Shown here: positions 1-8,329 of the stretch, one piece after another
Numbering within the stretch: position 1 is the first letter of the stretch
How the letters are laid out: each line of letters starts with the position of its first letter
Made by a program: the position numbers and the translations under genes
Assembly (NCBI GenBank): GCA_009781315.1
Contig: WQYI01000002.1
Span: 125,415 to 189,414, forward strand
Direction of reading: 5' to 3'
Length of the DNA: 64,000 nucleotides
From: Candidatus Endomicrobium embiratermitis
GTDB taxonomy: Bacteria; Elusimicrobiota; Endomicrobiia; Endomicrobiales; Endomicrobiaceae
The notes under the pieces: model-generated
Seen by the model: only the letters and a program-made list of their open reading frames with translations
Told to the model about the DNA's origin: nothing
Database searches by the model: none

Positions 1-729
1 GGGAAAGTTTTGCATAAACTTTCGATGTTCTGGTTTGATTTTGTCCAGGGTGTTATTCCAAACCATATAATAACAGGCGATTTTGAGCAATTTCCGCAAG
101 CCTTAAAACAATACGGATATTTACGCGACAGATCTATGATAGTAAAAAAGGCGGACAGGGTTGACATTGAATGCATAGTCCGCGGTTATCTCGGAGGGTC
201 GGGCTGGAAAGAATACCAAAAATCAAAAACAGTATGCGGCATAAAACTTCCGGACGGACTTAAGGAATCGTCAAAATTGCCCGAGCCTGTTTTTACGCCG
301 TCAAGCAAAGAGGAAGGCGGAAAACACGATGAAAATATTTCTTTTGCCGAAACAGTCAATCGCGTCGGAAAAGAAACGGCGGAAGCTTTGCAAAAATATT
401 CAATAGAGCTTTACAGGAAAGTCAACGATTATTCTTTATCCAAAGGAATAATTCTTGCGGATACCAAACTCGAATTCGGTTTTTATGACGATAAGCTGAT
501 TTTAATAGATGAAATATTTACTCCCGATTCTTCAAGATTTTGGGAAGTTGAAAAATATCAGGAAGGAAAATCGCAGGATAGTTTAGACAAACAATACGTC
601 CGCGATTATCTTGAAAAAATTAATTGGGACAAGGCTTCTCCTGCTCCAGAGCTCCCTAAAGAAATTGTAGAAAAAACGATGGAAAAATATGTCGACGTTT
701 ATGAAAAGCTGACAGGTAAGAAATTTTAA
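1..729 (+). CDS. purC: SAICAR synthetase PurC, 5' end cut by window edge
   Basis: Phosphoribosylaminoimidazole-succinocarboxamide synthase, the ATP-dependent purine step joining aspartate to CAIR. The frame is open from base 1 and reads GKVLHKLSMFWFDF, which matches the end of the N-terminal ATP-grasp-like lobe of PurC, so the true start lies upstream of the window; the TTG at 10 is not a credible start. Further family motifs are IECIVRGYLGGSGW, the TNxN-like segment ISFAETVN, LADTKLEFGF and IDEIFTPDSSRFW, which carry substrate and Mg/ATP contacts. It is followed closely by the other purine genes in the same orientation, consistent with an operon that begins upstream. Confidence 0.95.
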   Translation, partial: GKVLHKLSMFWFDFVQGVIPNHIITGDFEQFPQALKQYGYLRDRSMIVKKADRVDIECIVRGYLGGSGWKEYQKSKTVCGIKLPDGLKESSKLPEPVFTPSSKEEGGKHDENISFAETVNRVGKETAEALQKYSIELYRKVNDYSLSKGIILADTKLEFGFYDDKLILIDEIFTPDSSRFWEVEKYQEGKSQDSLDKQYVRDYLEKINWDKASPAPELPKEIVEKTMEKYVDVYEKLTGKKF

Positions 730-767
730 CCGGGGATCTGTTTTTACAAATAAAAAAGGAAATTTTT

Positions 768-1238
768 ATGTATCAGATTGAAATAAGTTCCAAGAAGGGT
801 TTCAAGGACGTTCACGGAGAACATACATTATCTGAAATTTCAGGTCTTGGCATAAAACAAGTCGAGAAAGTCTCATACTCGCAAGTTTATGAGATACACG
901 GAGAAATAAATCCGGCGCAGGCAAACGAAATAGCCGAAGAATTATTAAGCGATAAAATAACCGAAAAACCGTTGGTAAAAAAAATCGAAACCGGCGGTAG
1001 TCGCTCGGCTGTTAATTCCAAACTTTCCGTTATAGAGGTCTGGTACAAAAAAGGCGTTACCGACACAGTCTCAGAAAGCGTCGCAAAAGCCGTCAAAGAT
1101 TTGGGAATAAAAGAAGAAATAAAAGTTAAAACCGGACATAAATATTACCTTTACGGAAATCTTTCACAGAAAATTTTGAATACTATTGCCACAAAACTGT
1201 TGGCAAATACACTTATACAGGAATATAAAATAAAATGA
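768..1238 (+). CDS. purS: Tandem PurS protein (FGAM synthase PurS subunit, two domains)
   Basis: PurS bridges PurL and PurQ in formylglycinamide ribonucleotide amidotransferase. This 156-residue protein is about twice the usual 80-85 residues and reads as two PurS-like folds in a row: residues 1-75 (YQIEISSKKGFKDVHGEH, then LGIKQVEKV and YEIHGEI) and residues 84-156 (LSVIEVWYKKGVTDTVSES, then LGIKEEIKV and YYLYGNL). Each half has the beta-alpha-beta-beta pattern and the post-helix GI..V strand. AAGGAAATTTTT precedes the ATG, and the stop overlaps the purL start by 4 bases (ATGA). Fused PurS-PurS-PurL proteins are known; here the PurS pair is a separate gene. The tandem call rests on motif similarity by eye. 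Confidence 0.8.
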   Translation: MYQIEISSKKGFKDVHGEHTLSEISGLGIKQVEKVSYSQVYEIHGEINPAQANEIAEELLSDKITEKPLVKKIETGGSRSAVNSKLSVIEVWYKKGVTDTVSESVAKAVKDLGIKEEIKVKTGHKYYLYGNLSQKILNTIATKLLANTLIQEYKIK

Positions 1239-3646
1239 ATTGTAAAACAAACTGCGCCATAATTGAAATTTTACCGTTATCGGACAATCAGCTTATAGAA
1301 CTAAGCAGGAAAAACGTGCTTTCTCTTTCTCTTGAGGAAATGAAAGCCGTTCAAAATTATTTCAGAAGATTAAAAAGAAATCCTACCGACGTCGAACTTG
1401 AAACAATAGCCCAAACCTGGAGCGAACATTGCAAACATAAAACGCTTACCGGAGTAATCGAATATACGGAAGAACATAACGGCAAAAAGAAAAAAAGAGT
1501 TTACGAAAATCTTTTAAAAGAGACCATTTTTGAAGCTACTATGGAATTAGATAAAAAATGGTGCTGGTCTGTTTTTAAAGACAATGCGGGCGTTATAGAG
1601 TTTGACTCGGAAAACGGCGCCGCGTTTAAAGTTGAGACGCATAATCATCCGTCGGCATTGGAGCCTTACGGCGGTTCGGCTACCGGAATAGGCGGAGTTA
1701 TAAGAGATATCTTGGGAGTAGGTCTTGGCGCAAAACCCGTGGCAAATACCGACGTATTTTGTTTTGGAAATCCTAATACGAAATTATCGGATGTGCCTGA
1801 CGGAATGCATCATCCTAAAAGAATCGCAAAAGGCGTTGTTTCCGGCGTGCGCGATTACGGCAACAGAATGGGAATACCGACTGTCAACGGTTCTGTTTAT
1901 TTTGACGACGGCTATATGGCGAATCCTTTGGTTTATTGCGGCACAATGGGTATAATGCCGAAAAAATATATAAATAAAACCGTAAAATCAGGAGATTTAA
2001 TTTTAGTTGTCGGAGGCAGAACCGGCAGAGACGGCATACACGGAGCGACTTTTTCGTCTGTTCAGCTTGATAAAGAGTCCGACGTAAGCGCGGTTCAGAT
2101 AGGAAACCCCATAGTAGAAAAAAAAGTCTTGGATACAATGCTTAAAGCCAGGGATTTGAATCTTTACAGAGCCGTTACCGATTGTGGCGCCGGCGGCCTT
2201 TCAAGCGCGATAGGGGAGCTTGGCGAGAAGACAGGCGCATATGTGGAACTTGATAAAGTGCCGTTAAAATACGATGGGCTTAGTCCCTGGGAAATTTGGA
2301 TTTCGGAAGCGCAGGAAAGAATGGTTTTTGCCGTGCCTGCGAAAAACAAGAAAAGAATAATTGAAATTTTTGAAAAAGAGAACGTCGAAGCGGTTTTTGT
2401 CGGAAGATTTACAAACGATAAAAAACTTACGCTTGTTTACAATAAAGACATTGTCGCTGATATGGATATGGAGTTTTTACATAACGGAGTGCCTAAACCC
2501 GTGCGTCCGGCGGTTTATAAAATTGCCGACGAAAAAGAGCAAAAACCCGTAAAAATGAGCGCTGCCGAAATATTAAAAACTTTAAAATCCGCCCTTTCGG
2601 ATTTGAACGTTTGTTCCAAAGAGTGGATTGTACGGCAATATGACCACGAAGTTCAGGGACAGACTGTTATAAAACCTTTACAGGGGACGTCAATAGAGGT
2701 TTCTGGTCCCGGAGATGCCGCGGTAATTTATCCTTATACGTTAGTTAAAGGCACAAAAAAAGGAATAGTTTTGTCCAACGGTTTAAATCCGCAGTACGGT
2801 AAAATAAATACTTATAAAATGGCTTCTTCCGCAATAGAAGAAGCTCTAAGAAACGCAGTCGCCGTAGGAGCAGACATAGAAAAAATTTCCGTTCTTGATA
2901 ATTTTTGCTGGGGAAATCCTAACAAACCTGAAATTCTGGGAAGTTTAGTCCGCGCGGCAAACGCATGTTACGATATGTCTCTGGCTTTCGGCGTTCCTTT
3001 TATATCAGGCAAAGACAGTCTGCATAACGAATATTCTATAGGCGGCAAAAAATATTCAATTCCGCCTGCGCTTTTGATTTCGGCTATGGGCGTAATTCCC
3101 GATGCGGCAAATACCGTGACAATGCCTTTTAAACAATCCGGAAATAAAGTTTTTATTTTGGGAGTTACGAGAAACGAACTTGGCGGTTCGGTTCTTTCCA
3201 AAATAAAAAACATGAAAGGCGGAGTTGTTCCGTCGGTTTATCCTGCGCAGTCCAAACCTTTGATGAAAAGCGTCTATGACGCTATTAATAAAGGGCTTGT
3301 AGAATCCTGTCATGATGTTTCTGAAGGCGGCCTTGCCGTAGCAATAAGCGAAATGGCTTTCTCCGGACAAAAAGGCGTAAAAATAAATATTGACGCAGTG
3401 CCCGTCATCAAGTCTTTAACTCCTGCCGAAATATTATTTTCCGAGTCAAACGGCAGGTTTATCGTAGAAGTAAATCCCGAAAATGAAAAAAAATTCAAAG
3501 AAATTTTTAAAGGCGTGAAACACGCGGAAATAGGCATCATTACTGAAGACAATAAAGTAATATTTGAAAGCATAAAAAATAAAATAAAATTTTCAGAGAA
3601 ATCGGAAGTTCTTTTTAATTGTTGGAAGAATACGATTAATTGGTAG
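1235..3646 (+). CDS. purL: FGAM synthase large subunit PurL
   Basis: ATP-dependent synthetase subunit of phosphoribosylformylglycinamidine synthase, which converts FGAR to FGAM with ammonia from PurQ. At 803 residues it is the small PurL type (about 720-800), not the 1,300-residue fused enzyme. Visible motifs are the N-terminal SEHCKHK (63-69), ETHNHPSA (134-141) with the glycine-rich GGSATGIGG, GGRTGRDGIHGA, DCGAGGLSSAIGE, and in the second half HEVQGQTVIKPL, ISGKDSLHNEY and CHDVSEGGLAVA, giving the internal pseudo-twofold repeat of the family. The start overlaps purS by 4 bases, suggesting translational coupling. No PurQ-like glutaminase domain is fused; purQ follows 59 bases downstream. 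Confidence 0.97.
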   Translation: MNCKTNCAIIEILPLSDNQLIELSRKNVLSLSLEEMKAVQNYFRRLKRNPTDVELETIAQTWSEHCKHKTLTGVIEYTEEHNGKKKKRVYENLLKETIFEATMELDKKWCWSVFKDNAGVIEFDSENGAAFKVETHNHPSALEPYGGSATGIGGVIRDILGVGLGAKPVANTDVFCFGNPNTKLSDVPDGMHHPKRIAKGVVSGVRDYGNRMGIPTVNGSVYFDDGYMANPLVYCGTMGIMPKKYINKTVKSGDLILVVGGRTGRDGIHGATFSSVQLDKESDVSAVQIGNPIVEKKVLDTMLKARDLNLYRAVTDCGAGGLSSAIGELGEKTGAYVELDKVPLKYDGLSPWEIWISEAQERMVFAVPAKNKKRIIEIFEKENVEAVFVGRFTNDKKLTLVYNKDIVADMDMEFLHNGVPKPVRPAVYKIADEKEQKPVKMSAAEILKTLKSALSDLNVCSKEWIVRQYDHEVQGQTVIKPLQGTSIEVSGPGDAAVIYPYTLVKGTKKGIVLSNGLNPQYGKINTYKMASSAIEEALRNAVAVGADIEKISVLDNFCWGNPNKPEILGSLVRAANACYDMSLAFGVPFISGKDSLHNEYSIGGKKYSIPPALLISAMGVIPDAANTVTMPFKQSGNKVFILGVTRNELGGSVLSKIKNMKGGVVPSVYPAQSKPLMKSVYDAINKGLVESCHDVSEGGLAVAISEMAFSGQKGVKINIDAVPVIKSLTPAEILFSESNGRFIVEVNPENEKKFKEIFKGVKHAEIGIITEDNKVIFESIKNKIKFSEKSEVLFNCWKNTINW

Positions 3647-3652
3647 TCATAA

Positions 3653-3692
3653 AGGCAATTTCAAATTACGAATAAACGACAACAAATAATTA
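3653..3692 (+). repeat. Short copy of the modular arm-core repeat
   Basis: Between purL and purQ. It reads GGCAATTTCAAATTACG, then AATAAACGACAACAAATAATT. The GGCAA end, the TTAC-type 7-base units and the AACGAC core match the longer copies elsewhere in the window. Confidence 0.5.
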
Positions 3693-3705
3693 AGGATAGA
3701 AAGAT

Positions 3706-4515
3706 ATGAAAAAAGTTAAAGTTTTGATTTTAAGAACAGCAGGAACAAACTGCGACTATGAAACGCAGGCGGCTTTTGAACTTTGCGGCGCGTTTGCCGA
3801 GAGAGTTCATATAAACGCATTGATTGAAAACAAGAATAAAATATTCGAATATGATATTTTGGCGTTTCCCGGCGGGTTTTCTTACGGGGACGATATCGCT
3901 TCCGGGAAAATTTTAGCCAATGAAATTAAAAACAAACTTGGCGATAAAGTTAAAAAATTCGCTTTAAGCGGCAGACCTATAATAGGGATATGCAACGGTT
4001 TTCAGGTATTGGTAAAAATGGGATTGCTTCCCGATTCTAAACTTTTTAAACAAGTTTCAACTCTTTCCTATAACGATTCCGATAAATTCGAGTGCCGCTG
4101 GGTGTATTTAAAAACGGTTAGGAATGAGGAGTTAGGAGTTAGAAATTTAAATACAGCTGAAATTAAATGTTTATGGTCTAGAAACTTGCCCGATATTATA
4201 ACATTGCCCGTTGCTCACGGCGAGGGGAAATTTATTCCCGAGAGCAAATCTCTCTTGGAAAGTTTAAATAAAAGTAACCAGATAGTTTTCAGATATTGCG
4301 ATAAAAACGGGTTGCAGCCGCAGTATCCTTTAGATCCCAACGGTTCTATGCGGCAAATTGCCGGAATATCCAACGACAAAGGCAATGTTTTTGGTCTTAT
4401 GCCCCATCCCGAAAGATACGTTTACGCGCTTCAGCATCCTTCCAGAGAAAGTTTTAACGGAGAACACGGTTGGGGAAAAGTGATTTTCCAAAACGCCGTG
4501 GACTACGTAAAATAA
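3706..4515 (+). CDS. purQ: FGAM synthase glutaminase subunit PurQ, with repeat-derived insertion
   Basis: Class I glutamine amidotransferase that supplies ammonia to PurL. The nucleophile elbow GICNG has Cys96, and MPHPERY supplies His234 and Glu236, so the triad is complete; PGGFSYGDD near residue 55 is the usual oxyanion-strand motif. AAGGATAGAAAG precedes the ATG. At 269 residues it is the longer PurQ type. Residues 138-147 (VRNEELGVRN) are encoded by four degenerate heptamers at 4117-4144 that match intergenic repeat arms, so a repeat arm appears to have been inserted in frame between two strands of the domain, away from the active site. No frameshift follows and the C-terminus is normal, so it is probably functional. 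Confidence 0.95.
   Translation: MKKVKVLILRTAGTNCDYETQAAFELCGAFAERVHINALIENKNKIFEYDILAFPGGFSYGDDIASGKILANEIKNKLGDKVKKFALSGRPIIGICNGFQVLVKMGLLPDSKLFKQVSTLSYNDSDKFECRWVYLKTVRNEELGVRNLNTAEIKCLWSRNLPDIITLPVAHGEGKFIPESKSLLESLNKSNQIVFRYCDKNGLQPQYPLDPNGSMRQIAGISNDKGNVFGLMPHPERYVYALQHPSRESFNGEHGWGKVIFQNAVDYVK
4117..4144 (+). repeat. Four heptamers of a repeat arm inside purQ
   Basis: The units GTTAGGA, ATGAGGA, GTTAGGA and GTTAGAA follow each other exactly. The same unit occurs twice just before lnt (38693-38706), and related heptamers form the arms of intergenic repeats. Confidence 0.8.
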
Positions 4516-4590
4516 TTTCACAAAAACTTCACGTACAATTCTTACCGATTTTAATTTTTTTAGCTAAAATATTTTGCAGATATATATACA

Positions 4591-4620
4591 TTGTAAAATC
4601 TGTGAAATATTTTGTAAAAT
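4591..4620 (+). promoter_or_regulatory. Possible sigma-70 promoter upstream of the Cys-rich gene and purD
   Basis: TTGTAA at 4591-4596 and TAAAAT at 4615-4620 are separated by 18 bases in the 150-base gap after purQ. The region is very A+T-rich, so chance matches are likely. Confidence 0.3.
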
Positions 4621-4666
4621 TATATCTAATTTCAAGAATTTTAATATTTTTAAAAGGTGGGGCGGT

Positions 4667-4987
4667 ATGGGACATTGCATTAATTGTTTATATCAGGGAG
4701 ATAATGGGCTTGACGAAAAGGGCAAGGGCACGGTTTTTTGTATGGTCAAAAGAAGATGGATGGCGGAAAATGATTCTTGTCCCGATTTTACGGAATACGC
4801 CGATTTAAGTAAAGAAATACGCAGCCATTACGCGTTTGATTTACGAACAAACAAACTCGGTTCAAATAATAATAATAAAATGGCTGAGGTTATAAAGCAA
4901 AGCTGGAAAGCCATGATTATAACTTTGATAATATCTTTTATCATGTTTATACTTGCGGTTAAGATTTTTGATAAATACATATTTTAA
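4667..4987 (+). CDS. Small Cys-containing protein with C-terminal membrane anchor
   Basis: I do not recognise this 106-residue protein. The chosen ATG follows AAAGGTGGGGCGG, a good ribosome-binding site; the frame is open further upstream without a better start. The N-terminal part has four cysteines (CINC near residues 4-7, VFC, then DSCPDF), a spacing that could bind a metal such as zinc. Residues 50-75 are polar with an Asn run, and the last 25 residues (MIITLIISFIMFILAVKIF) form a single membrane segment with a very short tail, so it is probably tail-anchored with the Cys region in the cytoplasm. It sits between purQ and purD but may have its own promoter. Nothing links it directly to purine synthesis. 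Confidence 0.6.
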   Translation: MGHCINCLYQGDNGLDEKGKGTVFCMVKRRWMAENDSCPDFTEYADLSKEIRSHYAFDLRTNKLGSNNNNKMAEVIKQSWKAMIITLIISFIMFILAVKIFDKYIF

Positions 4988-5027
4988 TGACAATGAGCAG
5001 TTAACAGCGTAGTTATACGGAGTTTAA

Positions 5028-6308
5028 ATGAAAGTTTTAGTTGTAGGTTCGGGCGGACGGGAACATGCTATTTGTCGGGAATTTTCGCAAAGTTCTAAAA
5101 TAGACGAAGTCTATTGCGCTCCCGGAAACGGCGGAACTTCTGAAATCGCGCAAAATGTGAATATCACGGTTGATGATTTTTCAAAACTCACGGATTTCGT
5201 TATAAATAATAATATAGATTTTACATTTGTCGGTCCCGAAGTGCCTTTGGCGCTTGGGATAGTCGACTTTTTTGAGAGCAAAGGGCTTAAAATAGCCGGA
5301 CCTTCAAAAGAAGCGGCAAAGCTTGAATCCAGCAAAATATATTCCAAACAGTTTATGCGCAAATACGATGTGCCTACGGCGCAATACGAAAGTTTTTCAA
5401 ACGTCGGCGCCGCGCTAAAATATCTTGAAAATTGGGAAGAGAATAAAAAAGTCGTTGTAAAAGCCGACGGTCTTGCAGCCGGAAAAGGCGTTTATATGTG
5501 CGCCGGCAGGCTCGACGCGGTAAACGCCGTTAAAAGCATGATGGAAGATAAGGCGCTGGGCGATGCGGGAACAAGAATAATAATTGAAGAATATATAGAC
5601 GGGCAGGAACTTTCATATCTTGTTTTTACCGACGGAATGTCATATTCAATAATGCCTGCTTCGCAAGACCATAAAAGAATAAACGATAATGACGAAGGTC
5701 TTAATACGGGCGGTATGGGCGCGTACGCGCCTGCTCCTTTGGCAACCGTTGAACTTACGAAAAAAGTCGAAGATACAATAATTAAAAAAGTTATAGACGG
5801 TATAAAAGCCGAGAAACTGAATTATAAAGGCGTATTGTACGTCGGCGTGATTATGAACGGAGAAACTCCGTACGTTTTGGAATTCAACTGCCGTTTCGGC
5901 GACCCGGAAACTCAGGCTGTTTTGCCTTTGCTCGATACGGATTTAACGGATATAAGCCTTGCTCTTATCGATAAGAAACTTTCAAATATTGAAATTAAAT
6001 GGAAAAAAGAATCCGCGGTTTGCGTGGTTTTGGCTTCCGGCGGGTATCCGGGAAAATTTGAGTCCGGGCTTGAAATACAAGGGCTTGAAAATATTAAAGA
6101 GAAAAATACGATAGTATTTCATGCGGGAACGAAGTCTGAAAACGGAAAGATTGTCACTGCCGGCGGCAGAGTACTCGGAGTTACGTCGATTGCCGGAGAC
6201 ATAAAATCCGCTATAGACAAAGTATATTCGCAGGTGAAATTGATATCTTTTAAGAATATGCATTACAGGAAAGATATAGCGCAAAAAGCGATCAGGAGTT
6301 TAAAATGA
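5028..6308 (+). CDS. purD: Phosphoribosylamine-glycine ligase PurD
   Basis: GAR synthetase, an ATP-grasp ligase that joins glycine to phosphoribosylamine early in purine synthesis. The 426-residue length is normal. The N-terminal VVGSGGREHAI binds substrate; FVGPEVPLALGIVD, KADGLAAGKG (145-154, ATP grip), EEYIDGQELS, the Mg/ATP segment NTGGMGAYAPAP and FNCRFGDPETQAVL are all present. Start ATG follows ACGGAG. The stop overlaps the purE start by 4 bases, so purD and purE are probably translationally coupled. Confidence 0.97.
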   Translation: MKVLVVGSGGREHAICREFSQSSKIDEVYCAPGNGGTSEIAQNVNITVDDFSKLTDFVINNNIDFTFVGPEVPLALGIVDFFESKGLKIAGPSKEAAKLESSKIYSKQFMRKYDVPTAQYESFSNVGAALKYLENWEENKKVVVKADGLAAGKGVYMCAGRLDAVNAVKSMMEDKALGDAGTRIIIEEYIDGQELSYLVFTDGMSYSIMPASQDHKRINDNDEGLNTGGMGAYAPAPLATVELTKKVEDTIIKKVIDGIKAEKLNYKGVLYVGVIMNGETPYVLEFNCRFGDPETQAVLPLLDTDLTDISLALIDKKLSNIEIKWKKESAVCVVLASGGYPGKFESGLEIQGLENIKEKNTIVFHAGTKSENGKIVTAGGRVLGVTSIAGDIKSAIDKVYSQVKLISFKNMHYRKDIAQKAIRSLK

Positions 6309-6838
6309 GCGAAAAAACAGATGTTGCAATAGTAGTCGGTTCAGGCTCGGATTTGGCGGTTGTAAATGAAACCGTAAAAACTTTAAAAGAGTTCGGTTTG
6401 TCGTACAGTTTGAATGTCGCCTCCGCGCACAGAACTACGGAACATTTAAAACAGTGCATAGCAGGCGCTCATTCTTCGGGCGTAAAAGTTTTTATTGCCG
6501 GAGCGGGAATGGCTGCAGCGTTGCCGGGCGTTGTCGCGTCTGAAACCGTTTTGCCGGTCATAGGTATTCCGATGGAAGGAAAGAACCTTGCGAGTATGGA
6601 TTCTCTTTTCTCAATAGTTCAAATGCCTAAAGGCGTTCCGGTGGCAACCGTAGCGATCGGCAAAGCAGGAGCGATAAACGCCGCGGTGCTTGCGGCTCAG
6701 ATAATAGCAATAAGCGATGATTCGTTAAAAGAAAAACTCGTTCAGTATAAAAAGAAACAGGCTGAAGCTGTTATAAAAGAAGATTTAAAACTTCAGAAAG
6801 ACGGGATTGAAAAATATTTAGAGGAACTTAAGAAATAA
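6305..6838 (+). CDS. purE: N5-carboxyaminoimidazole ribonucleotide mutase PurE (class I)
   Basis: Converts N5-CAIR to CAIR in purine synthesis. VVGSGSDLAVV is the phosphate-binding loop, VASAHRTTEHL carries the conserved AHRT, and AGAGMAAALPGVVAS, DSLFSIVQMPKGVPVATVAIGKAGAINAA completes the signature. The SIVQMP segment and the full C-terminal helix favour class I, which normally needs PurK (N5-CAIR synthetase); no purK is in this window. The ATGA overlap with purD and a one-base overlap with pyrR show tight packing. The 177-residue length is slightly above the usual 160-170. Confidence 0.95.
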   Translation: MSEKTDVAIVVGSGSDLAVVNETVKTLKEFGLSYSLNVASAHRTTEHLKQCIAGAHSSGVKVFIAGAGMAAALPGVVASETVLPVIGIPMEGKNLASMDSLFSIVQMPKGVPVATVAIGKAGAINAAVLAAQIIAISDDSLKEKLVQYKKKQAEAVIKEDLKLQKDGIEKYLEELKK

Positions 6839-7368
6839 TGGAAGAAATAATACTAGATTCCAAATCGTTTAAAAACGCTATAGAAAAAATTTCCAAAGAG
6901 ATTTTCGAAAAAAACAAAAATCTTTCGGAACTTGCCGTCGTAGGAATACAAAATAAGGGCGTTTTTATAGCAAAAAGGATTTTATCCGAAATAGCCGGAC
7001 TTGCGAAAGTTCCGGAGGCTCAGATTCCTTTCGGGACGCTTGATATTACCCTTTACAGAGACGATCTTGACGATTTCGGTTCGGATATGCCCGTAATAAA
7101 AGATACGGTTATAGCTTTTGACATAAGCCAGAAAAACATAATTTTGGTTGACGACGTTTTATATACGGGAAGAACCGTAAGAGCCGCTTTGGACGTGTTG
7201 ATGGATTTTGGAAGACCTAAGTCTATACAGCTTGCTGTTTTGGTTGACAGAGGATACAGGGAACTCCCGATAGAAGCCAATTACGTCGGCATTAAACATT
7301 TGACCAAAGGAAAAGTAAAGGTTCAGTGTAAAGAAGCGGAAGGCGAAGACAAAGTTTTTATTTTATAA
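6838..7368 (+). CDS. pyrR: PyrR bifunctional regulator / uracil phosphoribosyltransferase
   Basis: PyrR binds pyr mRNA in response to UMP and often has uracil phosphoribosyltransferase activity. The PRPP-binding signature reads [18 protein letters not shown] near residue 100, and [11 protein letters not shown] and [11 protein letters not shown] are PyrR-type. In this window it sits between purE and pyrB. Its start overlaps the purE stop by one base, so there is no 5' leader in which a classical attenuator could precede pyrR. I found no clear PyrR-binding hairpin or terminator between pyrR and pyrB either, so the regulatory mode is open. Confidence 0.93.
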   Translation: MEEIILDSKSFKNAIEKISKEIFEKNKNLSELAVVGIQNKGVFIAKRILSEIAGLAKVPEAQIPFGTLDITLYRDDLDDFGSDMPVIKDTVIAFDISQKNIILVDDVLYTGRTVRAALDVLMDFGRPKSIQLAVLVDRGYRELPIEANYVGIKHLTKGKVKVQCKEAEGEDKVFIL

Positions 7369-7381
7369 TAAAGAGGGGAAT

Positions 7382-8329
7382 ATGTCTCTTAACCGCAAAG
7401 ATTTGCTTGGTTTAGAACATCTGGACAAAAAAGATTTGCAGTTAGTTTTGGATTCAGTAAAGCCGTTTAAAGACCTTTTCACAAGGTCTGTTAAAAAAAC
7501 CCCGACATTAATAGGAAAAACCGTCGTAACTCTTTTTTACGAACCTTCCACAAGGACAAGAACTTCTTTTGAAATCGCCGCAAAACGCCTTTCCGCAGAC
7601 GTTGTAAACATTGCCGTAAATACATCAAGCGTTGTAAAAGGCGAAAGTCTTATAGATACCGGAAAAACTTTGGAAGCCATGAAAGCGGATTATATTATTA
7701 TCAGGCATTCTCTTGCCGGAGCTCCGGATATCCTTGCAAGAAATTTAAACGCTTCGATAATAAACGCCGGAGACGGTTTCCATGAACATCCGACGCAAGG
7801 GCTGCTTGATCTCTATACAATGTATGAAAAAAAGAAAAAAATCGAAGGGCTGAAAGTTCTTCTTGTAGGAGACATACTTCATTCAAGAGTAGCAAAATCC
7901 AATATATGGGCGCTGACTAAAATGGGCGCTCAAGTCGCCGTTGCAGGACCTCCGACTTTAATTCCGCCCAGCATTACCGATTTGGGCGTAAAAGTTTATT
8001 ACGATTTGGACGAAGCCATAAAAGAAGCCGACGTGGTAAATATTTTAAGAATACAGCTTGAACGCCAGCAGGAAAATTTGTTTCCGTCGGTTCACGAATA
8101 CGTCGCGCTTTATCAGGTGACAAAAGAAAGGCTTGCCAAAGCCAAGCCCGGCGTGATAATTATGCATCCGGGACCCATGAACAGGGGAATAGAAATATCT
8201 TCCGAAGTGGCAGACAGCGCGAATGCCGTGATAAACGAACAGGTTACAAACGGAATCGCGGTCCGTATGGCGGTATTATATCTTTTAAAACCAAATAATA
8301 AGGTGAAAAAAAATGCGGCTACAAATTAA
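7382..8329 (+). CDS. pyrB: Aspartate carbamoyltransferase catalytic subunit PyrB
   Basis: Catalyses the first committed pyrimidine step, carbamoyl phosphate plus aspartate to carbamoyl-aspartate. The carbamoyl-phosphate motif [10 protein letters not shown] is at 55-64; [11 protein letters not shown] and [12 protein letters not shown] follow, and [12 protein letters not shown] is the aspartate-domain motif. The 315-residue length is standard. AAAGAGGGGAATATG gives a strong ribosome-binding site. No pyrI regulatory subunit is nearby, consistent with the unregulated or dihydroorotase-associated type. Its 3' end overlaps pyrC by 17 bases. Confidence 0.97.
   Translation: MSLNRKDLLGLEHLDKKDLQLVLDSVKPFKDLFTRSVKKTPTLIGKTVVTLFYEPSTRTRTSFEIAAKRLSADVVNIAVNTSSVVKGESLIDTGKTLEAMKADYIIIRHSLAGAPDILARNLNASIINAGDGFHEHPTQGLLDLYTMYEKKKKIEGLKVLLVGDILHSRVAKSNIWALTKMGAQVAVAGPPTLIPPSITDLGVKVYYDLDEAIKEADVVNILRIQLERQQENLFPSVHEYVALYQVTKERLAKAKPGVIIMHPGPMNRGIEISSEVADSANAVINEQVTNGIAVRMAVLYLLKPNNKVKKNAATN

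Noticed and set aside
4470-4808. Plus-strand open frame overlapping the end of purQ
   Set aside because: It overlaps purQ and the better supported Cys-rich gene in another frame and has no ribosome-binding site.
7369-7381. PyrR-dependent attenuator between pyrR and pyrB
   Set aside because: The gap is only 13 bases and holds no binding loop or terminator.
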